In this document: positions 55,417-64,000 of the stretch, piece by piece
Layout: each line of letters starts with the position of its first letter
Position numbering within the stretch: the stretch's first letter is position 1
Assembly: GCF_001468005.1 (NCBI RefSeq)
Contig: NZ_LNYY01000001.1
Location: forward strand, 1-64,000
DNA length: 64,000 nucleotides
Reading direction: 5' to 3'
Origin: Legionella steelei
GTDB lineage: Bacteria; Pseudomonadota; Gammaproteobacteria; Legionellales; Legionellaceae
Translations under genes and position numbers: made by a program
Notes under the pieces: generated by a model
The model's database searches: none
What the model saw: the letters and a program-made list of their open reading frames with translations, nothing else
Told to the model about the DNA's origin: nothing

Positions 55417-56778
55417 ATGATGAAATTAACGTTCCTAGGCGCCACAGAAACTGTAACGGGCTCTAAGTACTTAGTTGAGGCAGACCATAATAAAATCTTA
55501 GTGGATTGTGGGTTATTTCAAGGGTATAAGGAGCTTCGCCTTCGCAATTGGGCATCACTACCTATTAACCCCTCATCCATTAACGCAGTACTTCTTACTC
55601 ATGCACACATCGATCACACCGGTTATTTACCCTTATTAGTAAAAAATGGCTTCTCTGGTCCTATTTACTGCACACCCGGTACCAAAGATTTATGTGCCAT
55701 CCTTTTACCCGATAGTGGTCATTTGCAAGAAGAAGAGACCAAAAATGCCAACAAGTACGGCTATTCCAAACATCATCCGGCCCTACCTCTTTATACAATC
55801 CAGGATGCAGAAACGGCGTTAAAACAATTCCGAACCAAACTCTACGATACCCTTTTTGATCCTTTTAAAGACATGGAGGTTCAATTCATCCGTGCGGGTC
55901 ATATTATTGGCTCATCCTTTGTTCGCATGAAGAACCATAATACGTCCCTTTTATTTACTGGCGACATGGGAAGGCCTCATGATTGTGTCATGCAAGCGCC
56001 AAGCCTCATTGAAGACATTGATTATCTGGTGATTGAATCAACCTATGGGAATCGCCTCCACGACAAGACTCCTCCTACAGAGCTTTTAAAAAACATCATT
56101 AATAAAACCGTGCGACGAGGGGGTTCCATCATTATTCCAGCCTTTGCCGTGGCGCGCGCCCAAAGCATACTCCATTACATCGCACTATTAAAACAAGAGC
56201 AATCCATCCCGGATATTCCTGTATATCTTGATAGCCCCATGGCCATCAATGCAACCCATATTCTGTGTCACCATCAAGAAGACCACCGTCTGTCGGAACA
56301 GGAATGTAAAAACCTGTGTGACACGGCAACCTACATCAGGACCCCTGAGGAATCCAAACAACTCGATAGCAATCAGTTTCCCAAAATCATCATTTCGGCC
56401 AGCGGTATGGCAACAGGAGGTCGTATTTTATTTCATTTAAAAGCCTATGCCCCTCACCATAAGAACACTATCCTTTTTGCCGGCTACCAAGCAGGTGGAA
56501 CGCGTGGTGCCCGTATGATTCAAGGTGAGACGGAAATTAAAATACACGGGCAGATGGTTCCTGTTAAAGCACAGGTTGAATCCTTAAGTAACCTTTCTGC
56601 CCATGCAGATTACGAAGAGCTCCTGCACTGGTTAAGCCATTTTCGTAAACCACCTAAAAAAGTTTTTATTACCCATGGCGAACCTCAAGCGGCAACTTCA
56701 TTACAGGCGAAAATAGAACAGCAATTTGGCTGGACCTGTGTGGTCCCTCACTACCAACAAACGGAAGAGCTCACGTGA
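55417..56778 (+). CDS. Beta-CASP metallo-beta-lactamase RNase
   Basis: 453-aa zinc-dependent ribonuclease of the COG1236 type. Metal motif THAHIDHTG (about residues 60-68), later RAGHIIGS and GDMGRPHD, then beta-CASP motifs: VIESTYGNR, AFAVARAQ, SASGMATGG and SAHADYEEL. Such enzymes cut or trim RNA from the 3' end or internally. The start has AAGGA 6 nt upstream. Its stop overlaps the next gene as GTGA. With the following phosphorylase it could supply NMPs from RNA. Confidence 0.88.
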   Translation: MMKLTFLGATETVTGSKYLVEADHNKILVDCGLFQGYKELRLRNWASLPINPSSINAVLLTHAHIDHTGYLPLLVKNGFSGPIYCTPGTKDLCAILLPDSGHLQEEETKNANKYGYSKHHPALPLYTIQDAETALKQFRTKLYDTLFDPFKDMEVQFIRAGHIIGSSFVRMKNHNTSLLFTGDMGRPHDCVMQAPSLIEDIDYLVIESTYGNRLHDKTPPTELLKNIINKTVRRGGSIIIPAFAVARAQSILHYIALLKQEQSIPDIPVYLDSPMAINATHILCHHQEDHRLSEQECKNLCDTATYIRTPEESKQLDSNQFPKIIISASGMATGGRILFHLKAYAPHHKNTILFAGYQAGGTRGARMIQGETEIKIHGQMVPVKAQVESLSNLSAHADYEELLHWLSHFRKPPKKVFITHGEPQAATSLQAKIEQQFGWTCVVPHYQQTEELT

Positions 56779-58292
56779 ACACCACTCATGCAGCATTAAC
56801 ACTTACCCATATAGGGATTAACTCGTCAAAAATGGCGATTATTTACATGCGCGAAGACTGTCACATCTGTCGCTCAGAAGGGTTTGTGGCCGAGGCCCGC
56901 GTAGAAGTCACACTTAATAACCAAACCATCATCGCCACCATCAATACCACTGAGGTAACATCCAATTTACTCAAACCCGGCGAAGCAAGCCTCTCGAGCT
57001 ATGCTTGGGATTTGCTCTCAGCAAAGATAGGCGATAAAATTTCTATTGCCCACCCAAAGCCACTTGACTCATTAAGCTCTATTCGCTCCAAACTTTATGG
57101 GAATGAATTAAAAAAAGATGAAATTAACCACATTGTGGCGGATGTCGTGACAGGACAACTCTCCGATGTTCAGATTGCTATGTTTCTTGCAGGAAGTGCG
57201 GGAAGTCGATTGAACACCAATGAAATCCTTGATTTAACGAACGCCATGGTGCAAACCGGAAAGAAATTGCACTGGCCCTCACCGTTTATTGTGGATAAGC
57301 ACTGTGTTGGTGGCTTACCCGGCAATCGCACTACCTTAATTGTAGTTCCTATAGTTGCAGCCTTTGGACTCATGATGCCTAAAACCTCCTCCAGAGCCAT
57401 AACCTCACCCGCAGGAACAGCCGACACCATGGAGGTTTTTGCGCCCGTTAATTTAGACATCAAAACCATGCAAAAAGTCGTGGAGCAAGAACATGGGTGC
57501 ATTGCTTGGGGTGGTGCCGTTGCTTTAAGCCCCGCGGATGATTTACTCATTCGCATTGAACGTTCCATCGATTTAGACAGCGAAGGACAAATGGTGGCTT
57601 CCATTCTCTCTAAAAAAATTGCCGCGGGCTCGACCCACATTGTCATTGACATTCCAATTGGTCCTACTGCAAAAGTAAGGACGATGGAACAAGCAACAGC
57701 GTTAAAAAATACCTTAGAGCGTATCGCCAAAGAATTTTCCATCCAACTCAATAGTGTTTTTACAGATGGAACCCAACCCGTTGGTCGTGGCATCGGGCCT
57801 GCTCTTGAAGCAAGGGATGTATTTTCTGTGCTTTCTTGTCACCCCTCAGCACCTCAAGATTTACGAGACCGTGCCTTAACCCTGGCAGGACACCTACTCG
57901 AATTTTCTCCCGAAGTTGTATCCGGTACGGGCAAACAACTGGCAGAATTCCTATTGAATAGCGGAAAAGCATTAACAAAATTCGAAGCAATTTGCCAAGC
58001 CCAAGGTGGATTTTTTGATATTCCGTCCGCACCCTACACCCAAACCATTGAATCCACACAAACAGGCAAGGTTACGAGCATTGATAATCGCTTAATTGCC
58101 CGTCTTGCAAAACTAGCCGGGGCACCCAAATCAAAAGCAGCGGGAGTTGAACTCTTAGCGCCTTTAAACACTAATGTAGAAAAAGGCCAACCTTTACTCA
58201 TTGTTCATGCAGAAACTCAAGGTGAGCTTGATTATGCCTTGGCGTTTCATCGACAAGGGCATCCTGTTATCCATATTGAGGAATCCCCATGA
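56775..58292 (+). CDS. AMP (NMP) phosphorylase, archaeal-type DeoA homologue
   Basis: 505 aa, the length of archaeal AMP phosphorylase rather than bacterial DeoA (about 440 aa). An extra N-terminal domain (about 1-85) precedes the catalytic core. Core motifs: DKHCVGGLPGNRTTLIVVPI, KTSSRAITSPAGTADTMEV. In Archaea the enzyme converts AMP/CMP/UMP and phosphate to base and ribose-1,5-bisphosphate. It starts with GTG overlapping the RNase stop, and its own stop overlaps the PRPP synthetase gene as ATGA. Thymidine phosphorylase activity is the alternative, but SPAGTADTMEV favours NMPs. Confidence 0.82.
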   Translation: MNTTHAALTLTHIGINSSKMAIIYMREDCHICRSEGFVAEARVEVTLNNQTIIATINTTEVTSNLLKPGEASLSSYAWDLLSAKIGDKISIAHPKPLDSLSSIRSKLYGNELKKDEINHIVADVVTGQLSDVQIAMFLAGSAGSRLNTNEILDLTNAMVQTGKKLHWPSPFIVDKHCVGGLPGNRTTLIVVPIVAAFGLMMPKTSSRAITSPAGTADTMEVFAPVNLDIKTMQKVVEQEHGCIAWGGAVALSPADDLLIRIERSIDLDSEGQMVASILSKKIAAGSTHIVIDIPIGPTAKVRTMEQATALKNTLERIAKEFSIQLNSVFTDGTQPVGRGIGPALEARDVFSVLSCHPSAPQDLRDRALTLAGHLLEFSPEVVSGTGKQLAEFLLNSGKALTKFEAICQAQGGFFDIPSAPYTQTIESTQTGKVTSIDNRLIARLAKLAGAPKSKAAGVELLAPLNTNVEKGQPLLIVHAETQGELDYALAFHRQGHPVIHIEESP

Positions 58293-59185
58293 AGCCAACA
58301 CCAATCCTCTTTTCCCTGTTTGGCAGCGACCATTTTGCCAAGGCGATGCAGCCGCAACTGGGGTATGAAATGGGCAGTATCACACTGCACCAATTTCCCG
58401 ACGATGAAACCGTGATTAACATCAAATCTTCAGTGAACGACAAAAACGTCATCATGATTGCTGATTTAACCCATCCCAATGACAAAATACTGCCTCTTCT
58501 CTTCGCTGCTGAAACAGCCAAAGAATTAGGAGCAAAAAAAATAGGTCTCATCGCACCCTATCTTGTTTACATGCGCCAGGATAAACGGTTCCAACCCGGA
58601 GACAGTATTACTTCTCACTATTTTGCAACACTGATTTCAAACTATTTTGATGGCTTGATGACTATTGACCCTCATCTTCATCGTTGGCATGCTTTAAATG
58701 ATATTTATTCCATCCCAGCAATTGCACTGCATGCAACTAAGCCCATTGCCGCTTGGATTAAAGCTAATGTACCTGATGCATTGCTTATTGGACCCGATGC
58801 TGAAAGCGCGCAATGGGTTTCAGATATTGCTCAAAGAATTAAAGCACCCTTTTTAGTTCTGGAAAAACAAAGAAAAGGCGATAATCTCGTTGAAATATCC
58901 ATTCCGCAAATTAGCTTATATCAAAGCCATACACCCATCTTAGTCGATGATATTATTTCAACCGCAGCCACCCTGATTAAAACGGTCAATCATTTAAAAT
59001 CACTCCATATGAAGCCTCCTATTTGTATTGGAGTACATGCCCTATTTGCTGGCAATGCCTATGAGGACTTACAACAAGCAGGAGTAAAGCAAATCATCAC
59101 CTGCAATACCATTGCCCATGCCTCGAACGCAATTGATGTAACGGATTTGATGATTCAAGCAATGGATGATTTATTTAAGACTTAA
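58289..59185 (+). CDS. prs: PRPP synthetase homologue (archaeal-like)
   Basis: 298 aa, ribose-phosphate pyrophosphokinase family. Motifs: FPDDETVIN, RQDKRFQPGDSITSHYFA, DPHLHRWHALNDIY, GPDAESAQWV and the PRPP loop VDDIISTAATLI. DPHLH and PGDSI are more like archaeal than bacterial Prs; the basic loop (LEKQRKGDN) is changed. It may make PRPP, run in reverse, or act on the ribose bisphosphate from the phosphorylase. The last option is inference. It is probably a second prs copy in the cell. Confidence 0.78.
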   Translation: MKPTPILFSLFGSDHFAKAMQPQLGYEMGSITLHQFPDDETVINIKSSVNDKNVIMIADLTHPNDKILPLLFAAETAKELGAKKIGLIAPYLVYMRQDKRFQPGDSITSHYFATLISNYFDGLMTIDPHLHRWHALNDIYSIPAIALHATKPIAAWIKANVPDALLIGPDAESAQWVSDIAQRIKAPFLVLEKQRKGDNLVEISIPQISLYQSHTPILVDDIISTAATLIKTVNHLKSLHMKPPICIGVHALFAGNAYEDLQQAGVKQIITCNTIAHASNAIDVTDLMIQAMDDLFKT

Positions 59186-59194
59186 GGAGATAAG

Positions 59195-61531
59195 ATGGAG
59201 GACGCCATTGAATCCATAAAACAGACTATGCGAGCAGCCAATTACCTCTCTGCCGCGCAAATTTATTTAATGAACAATTGCTTACTGGAACAACCACTTA
59301 CCTTTGCAGACATCAAACCACGCTTATTGGGTCACTGGGGTACTTGCCCAGGCATTAATTTCATCTATGCTCATCTTAATTATCTTATTAAAAAACACAA
59401 ATCATCCATCCTTTTTGTGCTTGGTCCAGGTCATGGTTATGCAGCACTACAAGCCAATCTTTTTATTGAGGGGACTCTAAAAAAATACTATCCAGAAGCA
59501 ACACATACCGAACAAGGAATAGCTTACCTTATTAAAAATTTTTGCTGGCCTTATGGTTTTCCAAGCCATAGCAACCCTGGAACTCCTGGTGTTATTTTGG
59601 AAGGAGGTGAATTGGGTTATTCACTCGCTACAGCTTATGGTGCTGCACTTGATAATCCTAATCTTATTGTCGCTTGTGTTATTGGCGACGGTGAAGCTGA
59701 AACAGGACCAACAGCCACAGCCTGGCATTTGAATAAATTCATTGATCCTGCGACTAATGGTGCCGTTCTTCCTATTCTTCACCTAAATGGATACAAAATC
59801 TCTGGCCCAACCCTTTTTGGCCGAATGAGCAATAAAGAATTGAAATCACTCTTTTATGGCTACGGCTATCAGCCATTTATTGTTGAAGGTCAAGCCATTC
59901 ATCAAAAAATGATGGGTGCGCTTGATCAGTGTTATCAAACCATTCGAGCCATCCAAGAATCATCTCGCAAGGGCAACCTAAAAACACCGCCAAGACTTCC
60001 AATGATGATTTTAAAAACCTTAAAAGGCTGGACGGGAATTAAAACCTTACATGGCCAAAAAATTGAAGGCAATTGCCTTTCTCATCAGGTAGTCGTCACA
60101 CAAGCCAAGACTGATCGTTCAGAACTACGACTTCTAGAGCAATGGCTTAGGTCTTATCATTTTGAAACCCTGTTTAATAAAGAAAATGGATTTAACGAAC
60201 ACATTCGCTCTCTCGTTCCTGATAGTAAGTTATGCATGGGTAATAGCAGACATGCCTTTGGAGGCAAACCGCAAGTCAAAGCGCTTAAGCTTCCTACCAT
60301 CGAACACATTGCAGAAGACGCAACCACTCCAGGAACAATAGGCTCAAGCAGCATGCGATGTACTGGAATTTATTTAAATGAACTGTGTCAATTCAATACA
60401 ATTCATCGTAATTTTCGTCTCTTCTCCCCTGATGAAACCTACTCCAATAAGCTCGATAAAATTTTTGAAACTACTCAGCGCGCCAATGTGCAATTGAAAA
60501 AAGCATGGGATAAGGATATAAGCTCCGATGGACGAGTCATTGAAATGTTAAGTGAGCATGCTCTTCAAGGACTCATGCAAGGTTATGTGTTAACTGGTCG
60601 TCATGCGATTTTTGCCTCTTACGAAGCTTTTATTCAAATCGTCTCCAGCATGACGGATCAATACATGAAATTTTTACAAATTGCCCGCAACATTCCCTGG
60701 CGAGGAGACATCCCCTCTTTGAATTATATTTTAACTTCTTCAGGATGGCGGCAAGAACATAATGGATTTTCGCATCAAAATCCTGGTTTTATATCAAATC
60801 TTCTACAAAAACACGGCTGTTTTACGCGTTCCTTTTTTCCACCGGATGCCACTACTATGCTGGTGGTTTTAGAACGTTGCCTTACTTCCTGTAATGCAGT
60901 CAACGTGATTGTTGCAGGTAAAACACTAGAACCCCGCTGGCTAACGCCAGAATTAGCAAGAAAAGAACTTGAGCAGGGTCTGATGATTTGGGATTTCGCA
61001 AGCGACCTTAACCCAGATATTGTCCTTGCAGCAGCAGGAGACTATTTAACCAAAGAAGCCCTTGCAGCCATTACTTTGATTCAAGAGGACATGCCATCCA
61101 TTAAAATTCGTTTTGTTAATATTCTTGAGCTTTCCGCTTTAGGCTTTGGAAATTCTGATTGTTCTTTTTCAAAAGACAATTTTAATGACTATTTCACAGA
61201 AAATAAGTCTGTCATTTTTAATTTTCACGGCTACCCCTCCGTCCTGCAACAGTTATTATTTACGATGGGCGACACCAGTAGATTTCACATTCATGGTTAT
61301 GTGGAAAATGGCTCTACAACGACTCCTTTTGATATGCATATTAGAAATAAAACCAGTCGATGGCATCTTGCCAAAGAAGTATTCTCCCTTATGGCAGAAC
61401 AAAAAGTTATTTCTCAGCAGGATAGTGCAGCGCTTAATAAGAAATATGATAATAAGCTCTTAGAGCACCGTGTCTATATTAAAAAACACGGTATCGACCC
61501 CGATGAAATCGAACAATGGCAGTGGAAATAA
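59195..61531 (+). CDS. xfp: Phosphoketolase (Xfp family)
   Basis: 778-aa thiamine-diphosphate enzyme that splits xylulose-5-phosphate (or fructose-6-phosphate) with phosphate to acetyl-phosphate and glyceraldehyde-3-phosphate (or erythrose-4-phosphate). Motifs: LLGHWGTCPGINFIYAHL, EGGELGYSLATAYGAALD, TPP site GDGEAETGPTATAWHLN, NGYKISGPTLFGR and later SWRQEHNGFSHQNPG-like (GWRQEHNGFSHQNPG). Glycine in GPGHGG is replaced by Tyr (GPGHGYAAL). It starts 9 nt after prs with AAGGAG. Its acetyl-phosphate can feed AckA and Pta. Confidence 0.92.
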   Translation: MEDAIESIKQTMRAANYLSAAQIYLMNNCLLEQPLTFADIKPRLLGHWGTCPGINFIYAHLNYLIKKHKSSILFVLGPGHGYAALQANLFIEGTLKKYYPEATHTEQGIAYLIKNFCWPYGFPSHSNPGTPGVILEGGELGYSLATAYGAALDNPNLIVACVIGDGEAETGPTATAWHLNKFIDPATNGAVLPILHLNGYKISGPTLFGRMSNKELKSLFYGYGYQPFIVEGQAIHQKMMGALDQCYQTIRAIQESSRKGNLKTPPRLPMMILKTLKGWTGIKTLHGQKIEGNCLSHQVVVTQAKTDRSELRLLEQWLRSYHFETLFNKENGFNEHIRSLVPDSKLCMGNSRHAFGGKPQVKALKLPTIEHIAEDATTPGTIGSSSMRCTGIYLNELCQFNTIHRNFRLFSPDETYSNKLDKIFETTQRANVQLKKAWDKDISSDGRVIEMLSEHALQGLMQGYVLTGRHAIFASYEAFIQIVSSMTDQYMKFLQIARNIPWRGDIPSLNYILTSSGWRQEHNGFSHQNPGFISNLLQKHGCFTRSFFPPDATTMLVVLERCLTSCNAVNVIVAGKTLEPRWLTPELARKELEQGLMIWDFASDLNPDIVLAAAGDYLTKEALAAITLIQEDMPSIKIRFVNILELSALGFGNSDCSFSKDNFNDYFTENKSVIFNFHGYPSVLQQLLFTMGDTSRFHIHGYVENGSTTTPFDMHIRNKTSRWHLAKEVFSLMAEQKVISQQDSAALNKKYDNKLLEHRVYIKKHGIDPDEIEQWQWK

Positions 61532-61613
61532 AGTCATTTAATGTGATCAGGAAAATATCGATAAAGGTGAGAATGGCGAATTATAAGTGCAAAACAAGCC
61601 CACAAAAGCGTAT

Positions 61614-62017
61614 ATGAATAATTCAAATAAAATAATGGTATCCATGAAGAAATTTGTTTGGGTATTATATTTCCTTAAACGCGATCCCAGAGTTAATTGG
61701 AACGCTAAATTAGTTGTATTTATAACTCTCGCTTATGCATTAAGCCCAATTGATTTAATTCCTGATTTCATTCCTATTTTAGGATCGATGATTTAATCAT
61801 TATCCCTTTAGGAGTTTACTTAGCTATTAAACTAATACCTCAAGAAGCTTGGAATGACTGCAATCGGCTTGCAGAGATTTCTATTGATAAGGGTAAATTA
61901 TTACCCAAAAACTGGGTGGTTGCGTCAATTATTGTGTTCTTATGGGTAATATTTATCGCTCTAGTTGCTAAATGGCTATGGCATTTTTTTCCTACTCAAT
62001 GGCCAAACCTTATTTGA
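61614..62017 (+). pseudogene. Frameshifted DUF1232 membrane protein
   Basis: The first part ends [19 protein letters not shown] then a stop at 61796; the expected continuation [20 protein letters not shown] follows in another frame, ending at 62015-62017 after a membrane helix (VVASIIVFLWVIFIALVAKW). [14 protein letters not shown]...DDL is the DUF1232 signature. A small insertion or deletion at about 61788 broke it. A sequencing error is possible, as the rest is intact. Confidence 0.75.
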
Positions 62018-62018
62018 C

Positions 62019-62598
62019 CTACACTTTATTCGCTTCGCTCATTCTGTATATAAAATTCATGCAGTTTTTCCTGCAATAGCTTTTTATCCGGCATTGAATT
62101 TTATATTCCGCAATCAGTGCGGGAGAAACTGTTCTATTTAAAGAGTATTCAACCCACCTCATTATCTTTGCTCGCACAAAAAAGAACACCAATTGCAGGA
62201 TTTTAATGTGTTTTCTGGCGTCACGATCTAATGCTTCCAAATAAAATGATAATTTCCCAAGATATTCGGGTTCAAAACGCCCTACTTTTAAGCAACGAGA
62301 CAATTCAATCCCCTATGAAAAAATAATAAATCCAGCAAAAATCTCGCCCCAATTCAATAAAAAAATCTTTAAGCTTTGTAAGTCAACCTTGATACAAATC
62401 TGATTCACTGTAACCATCAGGTAGTCCTAGAAACTCCACCATATATGTATCTTTAAATATACCAATAGAACCTAGATGAGACTGAGTTAATGTCATAGAT
62501 GCTTTTGCTGGGCTTAGGACTTTTCTCTCGAACAAAGCTGATTTAAATTGCCTTTCTAGCTCTCTTTTGCTCCACTGTTCATTCCCCTAGTCAGCCAT
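62019..62598 (-). pseudogene. Second decayed DUF1016 (YhcG-type) nuclease gene
   Basis: Minus-strand fragments in several frames follow a DUF1016 protein: EQWSKRELERQFKSALFERK, GIFKDTYMVEFLGLPDGYSE, then a stop, LKDFFIELGRDF, FFHRGLNCLVA, GRFEPEYLGKLSFYLEALDR, NPAIGVLFCASKDNEV, EYSLNRTVSPALIAEYKIQ and PDKKLLQEKLHEFYIQNE. At least three frameshifts and two stops separate them, and part of the catalytic region between IELGRDF and FFHRGL is lost. It is a different subfamily from the copy at 8272-9006, so not a simple duplicate. Confidence 0.87.
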
Positions 62599-62654
62599 TT
62601 TAATCTGAAGGCTGCGCCTATTCAAACACAGTCTTCAAAACAAAATATCGACAT

Positions 62655-63869
62655 TTATACTACAGCGATTATCGCAGCCCTATGGATAGGTTCAGGCAAA
62701 AATGGAGGTTCTTTTTTTATTGCATAAAACCCATTAATACTTGGCCTAACCCCATCAAACGATTCCTGCACCTCATCGGATTGATACACATTTATTTGTT
62801 CCAGGCGAATAATCTGTTGCTCCTGTCTGTCTAAAAGCTTGCGATACCTCTGATTACTTTCTTCTAGTTGTTTTGTAACCACTGAAAGTTTGTGTTCGGC
62901 CTCACAAATTCGGTCTGCTACCTCAACAAAGCTTTTCTCTTTATTGTTTAAAAATTCCTCCAATCTTTTTTGAAAAGCAGCCCGCTGTTCTTTGTCTTGA
63001 ATCACCATGTTAGAAAATGTTTCCACTGTTCCACTTAAGACAAGTCCAACAGCCCTCGCCTGTTCCACTTCTTTCCCCATTTTTTCTTTAATGTCATCAA
63101 GTTTTTTTATTTTATCAGACAACTGATTTTGATTTTCTTTATATGCCTTTACAACCTGATCCAATTCTTTTTGAGTGTTTTCTAAAGCTTGAGACTGCCC
63201 CTCTAAAGAGCTTTTAAGTGTTTTGGCAGTAAATTCGAGTTCAATCTGAGTTGCACGCAGTGCTTTTTCGGTATCAGTAAGCTCATTAATTTGCGACTTT
63301 AATGATTTAATCTGTTCAGAAAATTGTTCGATATTCACAGTCAGGCGCGCATTTTCTTTCTGGAATGCATCAATTTCAATGGCCAGTTGTTCGCGTAAGA
63401 GCTCTAAAGTTGAAATAACCGAGTCCAGCAGATCAGCAAGACTTGAAATTCCTGCCTTTAAACCTTCGATATTATCTGTATTTTGACTCTGATGATTTTC
63501 AAGAAGGATGTGGCTTACCGTATAAACAATCCCAGTAACAATACTGAGCGTAATAAGGGCTACAAGATTTGCCATGAGTCCAATCATCAAAAGAGGTACG
63601 GTGACCACTACACCTGCGGTAATTTTTTGCCACAAAGGGATTTCGTTCCAAAAGCTGGCAGCCCGAGATAATAGACTTGGATTTTGATTCATCGCCTGAA
63701 TTAATTGATTCAGATCTGCTTTAATTTTTTGTATTTTATTTTGAGTAGTTACAATCTTCTCAAAACGTTCTTTATCTTTTTTTGTTTTTTGATTGAGGTC
63801 GTCCTGCTCCTTGTTTTCTGACTGATGGAGTGAAGACACCAACTCAAGTTCCAGTTTTTGATACGTCAT
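62655..63869 (-). CDS. Membrane-anchored coiled-coil protein
   Basis: 404 aa, no known family. About residues 1-65 are a charged helix, residues 78-121 hold two adjacent membrane helices (ITAGVVVTVPLLMIGLMANL and LITLSIVTGIVYTVSHILL), and residues 135-360 form a long coiled coil (ENARLTVNIEQFSEQIKSLK, ENTQKELDQVVKAYKENQNQ). The C terminus (KKEPPFLPEPIHRAA) is extended. This layout resembles SNARE-like or inclusion-membrane effectors of Legionella and Coxiella, but chemoreceptor-like or structural roles are possible too. AAGGAAG lies before the ATG. Confidence 0.6.
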   Translation of the reverse strand: MTYQKLELELVSSLHQSENKEQDDLNQKTKKDKERFEKIVTTQNKIQKIKADLNQLIQAMNQNPSLLSRAASFWNEIPLWQKITAGVVVTVPLLMIGLMANLVALITLSIVTGIVYTVSHILLENHQSQNTDNIEGLKAGISSLADLLDSVISTLELLREQLAIEIDAFQKENARLTVNIEQFSEQIKSLKSQINELTDTEKALRATQIELEFTAKTLKSSLEGQSQALENTQKELDQVVKAYKENQNQLSDKIKKLDDIKEKMGKEVEQARAVGLVLSGTVETFSNMVIQDKEQRAAFQKRLEEFLNNKEKSFVEVADRICEAEHKLSVVTKQLEESNQRYRKLLDRQEQQIIRLEQINVYQSDEVQESFDGVRPSINGFYAIKKEPPFLPEPIHRAAIIAVV

Positions 63870-64000
63870 GATTCTTCCTTACAATGAGTGAGTCATCCAC
63901 TTTTTAAAATGCTAAACAGTGTCACATGATTATCAGGCTAATCTTAAAATAAACATGGTGACGGGAAATCTTTTAAATTATTGAGTTAATTACCAGTACC
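63870..64000. other. Non-coding right edge
   Basis: Upstream region of the coiled-coil gene; no gene seen before the window ends. Confidence 0.5.

Noticed and set aside
57170-57793. 207-codon minus-strand ORF
   Set aside because: Lies wholly inside the AMP phosphorylase gene, whose family motifs are clear.

Overview
The window looks like an accessory island (plasmid, integrative element or genomic island) of a low-GC gammaproteobacterium. A Legionella-type host is my best guess. It rests on the AT-rich codon use, the mix of metal efflux, Sel1-repeat and coiled-coil genes, and the PHB/N-ATPase gene content; no core gene in the window proves it. No transposase, tRNA, rRNA or CRISPR array was seen. 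Two different, heavily decayed DUF1016 (YhcG-type nuclease) genes lie near 8.3-9.0 kb and 62.0-62.6 kb, on either side of most of the cargo. A catalytic-domain-only tyrosine recombinase lies at 6.9 kb.

Layout. 0.2-2.9 kb: a one-directional mercury operon merR-merT-merP-merA (minus strand). 3.3-6.7 kb: an arsenic operon arsR-arsI-arsC-acr3 plus a second SBF-fold transporter (minus), the first four genes joined by 4-nt ATGA overlaps. 6.9-7.9 kb: integrase plus a WGR-like protein. 8.3-9.0 kb: DUF1016 pseudogene. 9.1-14.5 kb: phaB, a cold-shock protein, a small lipoprotein, a ten-repeat Sel1 protein, a DUF4156 lipoprotein, a frameshifted outer-membrane protein, an isoprenylcysteine methyltransferase-like protein and a DUF2933 protein. 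14.5-19.6 kb: phaC, MaoC-phosphotransacetylase, ackA and fabI in one operon. 20.0-26.9 kb: a porin-like protein and a CusABC-type pump. 27.0-33.2 kb: a complete N-type F-ATPase operon (atpD-C-Q-B-E-F-A-G) without atpR. 34.5-36.1 kb: a DUF3141 protein.

36.5-55.2 kb is a copper region. It holds a Met-rich periplasmic protein, a three-gene transmembrane electron-transfer unit (flavoprotein/2Fe-2S, di-heme b membrane protein, seven-heme cytochrome c), DUF2231, a very unusual fusion of a multicopper oxidase to a CopB outer-membrane barrel with about 22 hexapeptide repeats in the middle, a Cys-rich four-helix copper store, a second multicopper oxidase, a second RND pump (CzcCBA type), a Cu+ P-type ATPase and the repressor CsoR.

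55.4-61.5 kb is a tight plus-strand operon: beta-CASP metallo-RNase, archaeal-type AMP (NMP) phosphorylase, PRPP synthetase homologue and phosphoketolase. With AckA, Pta and PhaB/PhaC elsewhere in the window, this suggests a route from RNA or nucleotides through pentose phosphates to acetyl-phosphate, then to ATP or acetyl-CoA/PHB. A CsoR-type G-tract operator lies between this operon and csoR-copA, so the two divergent units may share copper control. 61.6-63.9 kb: a broken DUF1232 gene, the second DUF1016 pseudogene and a membrane coiled-coil protein.
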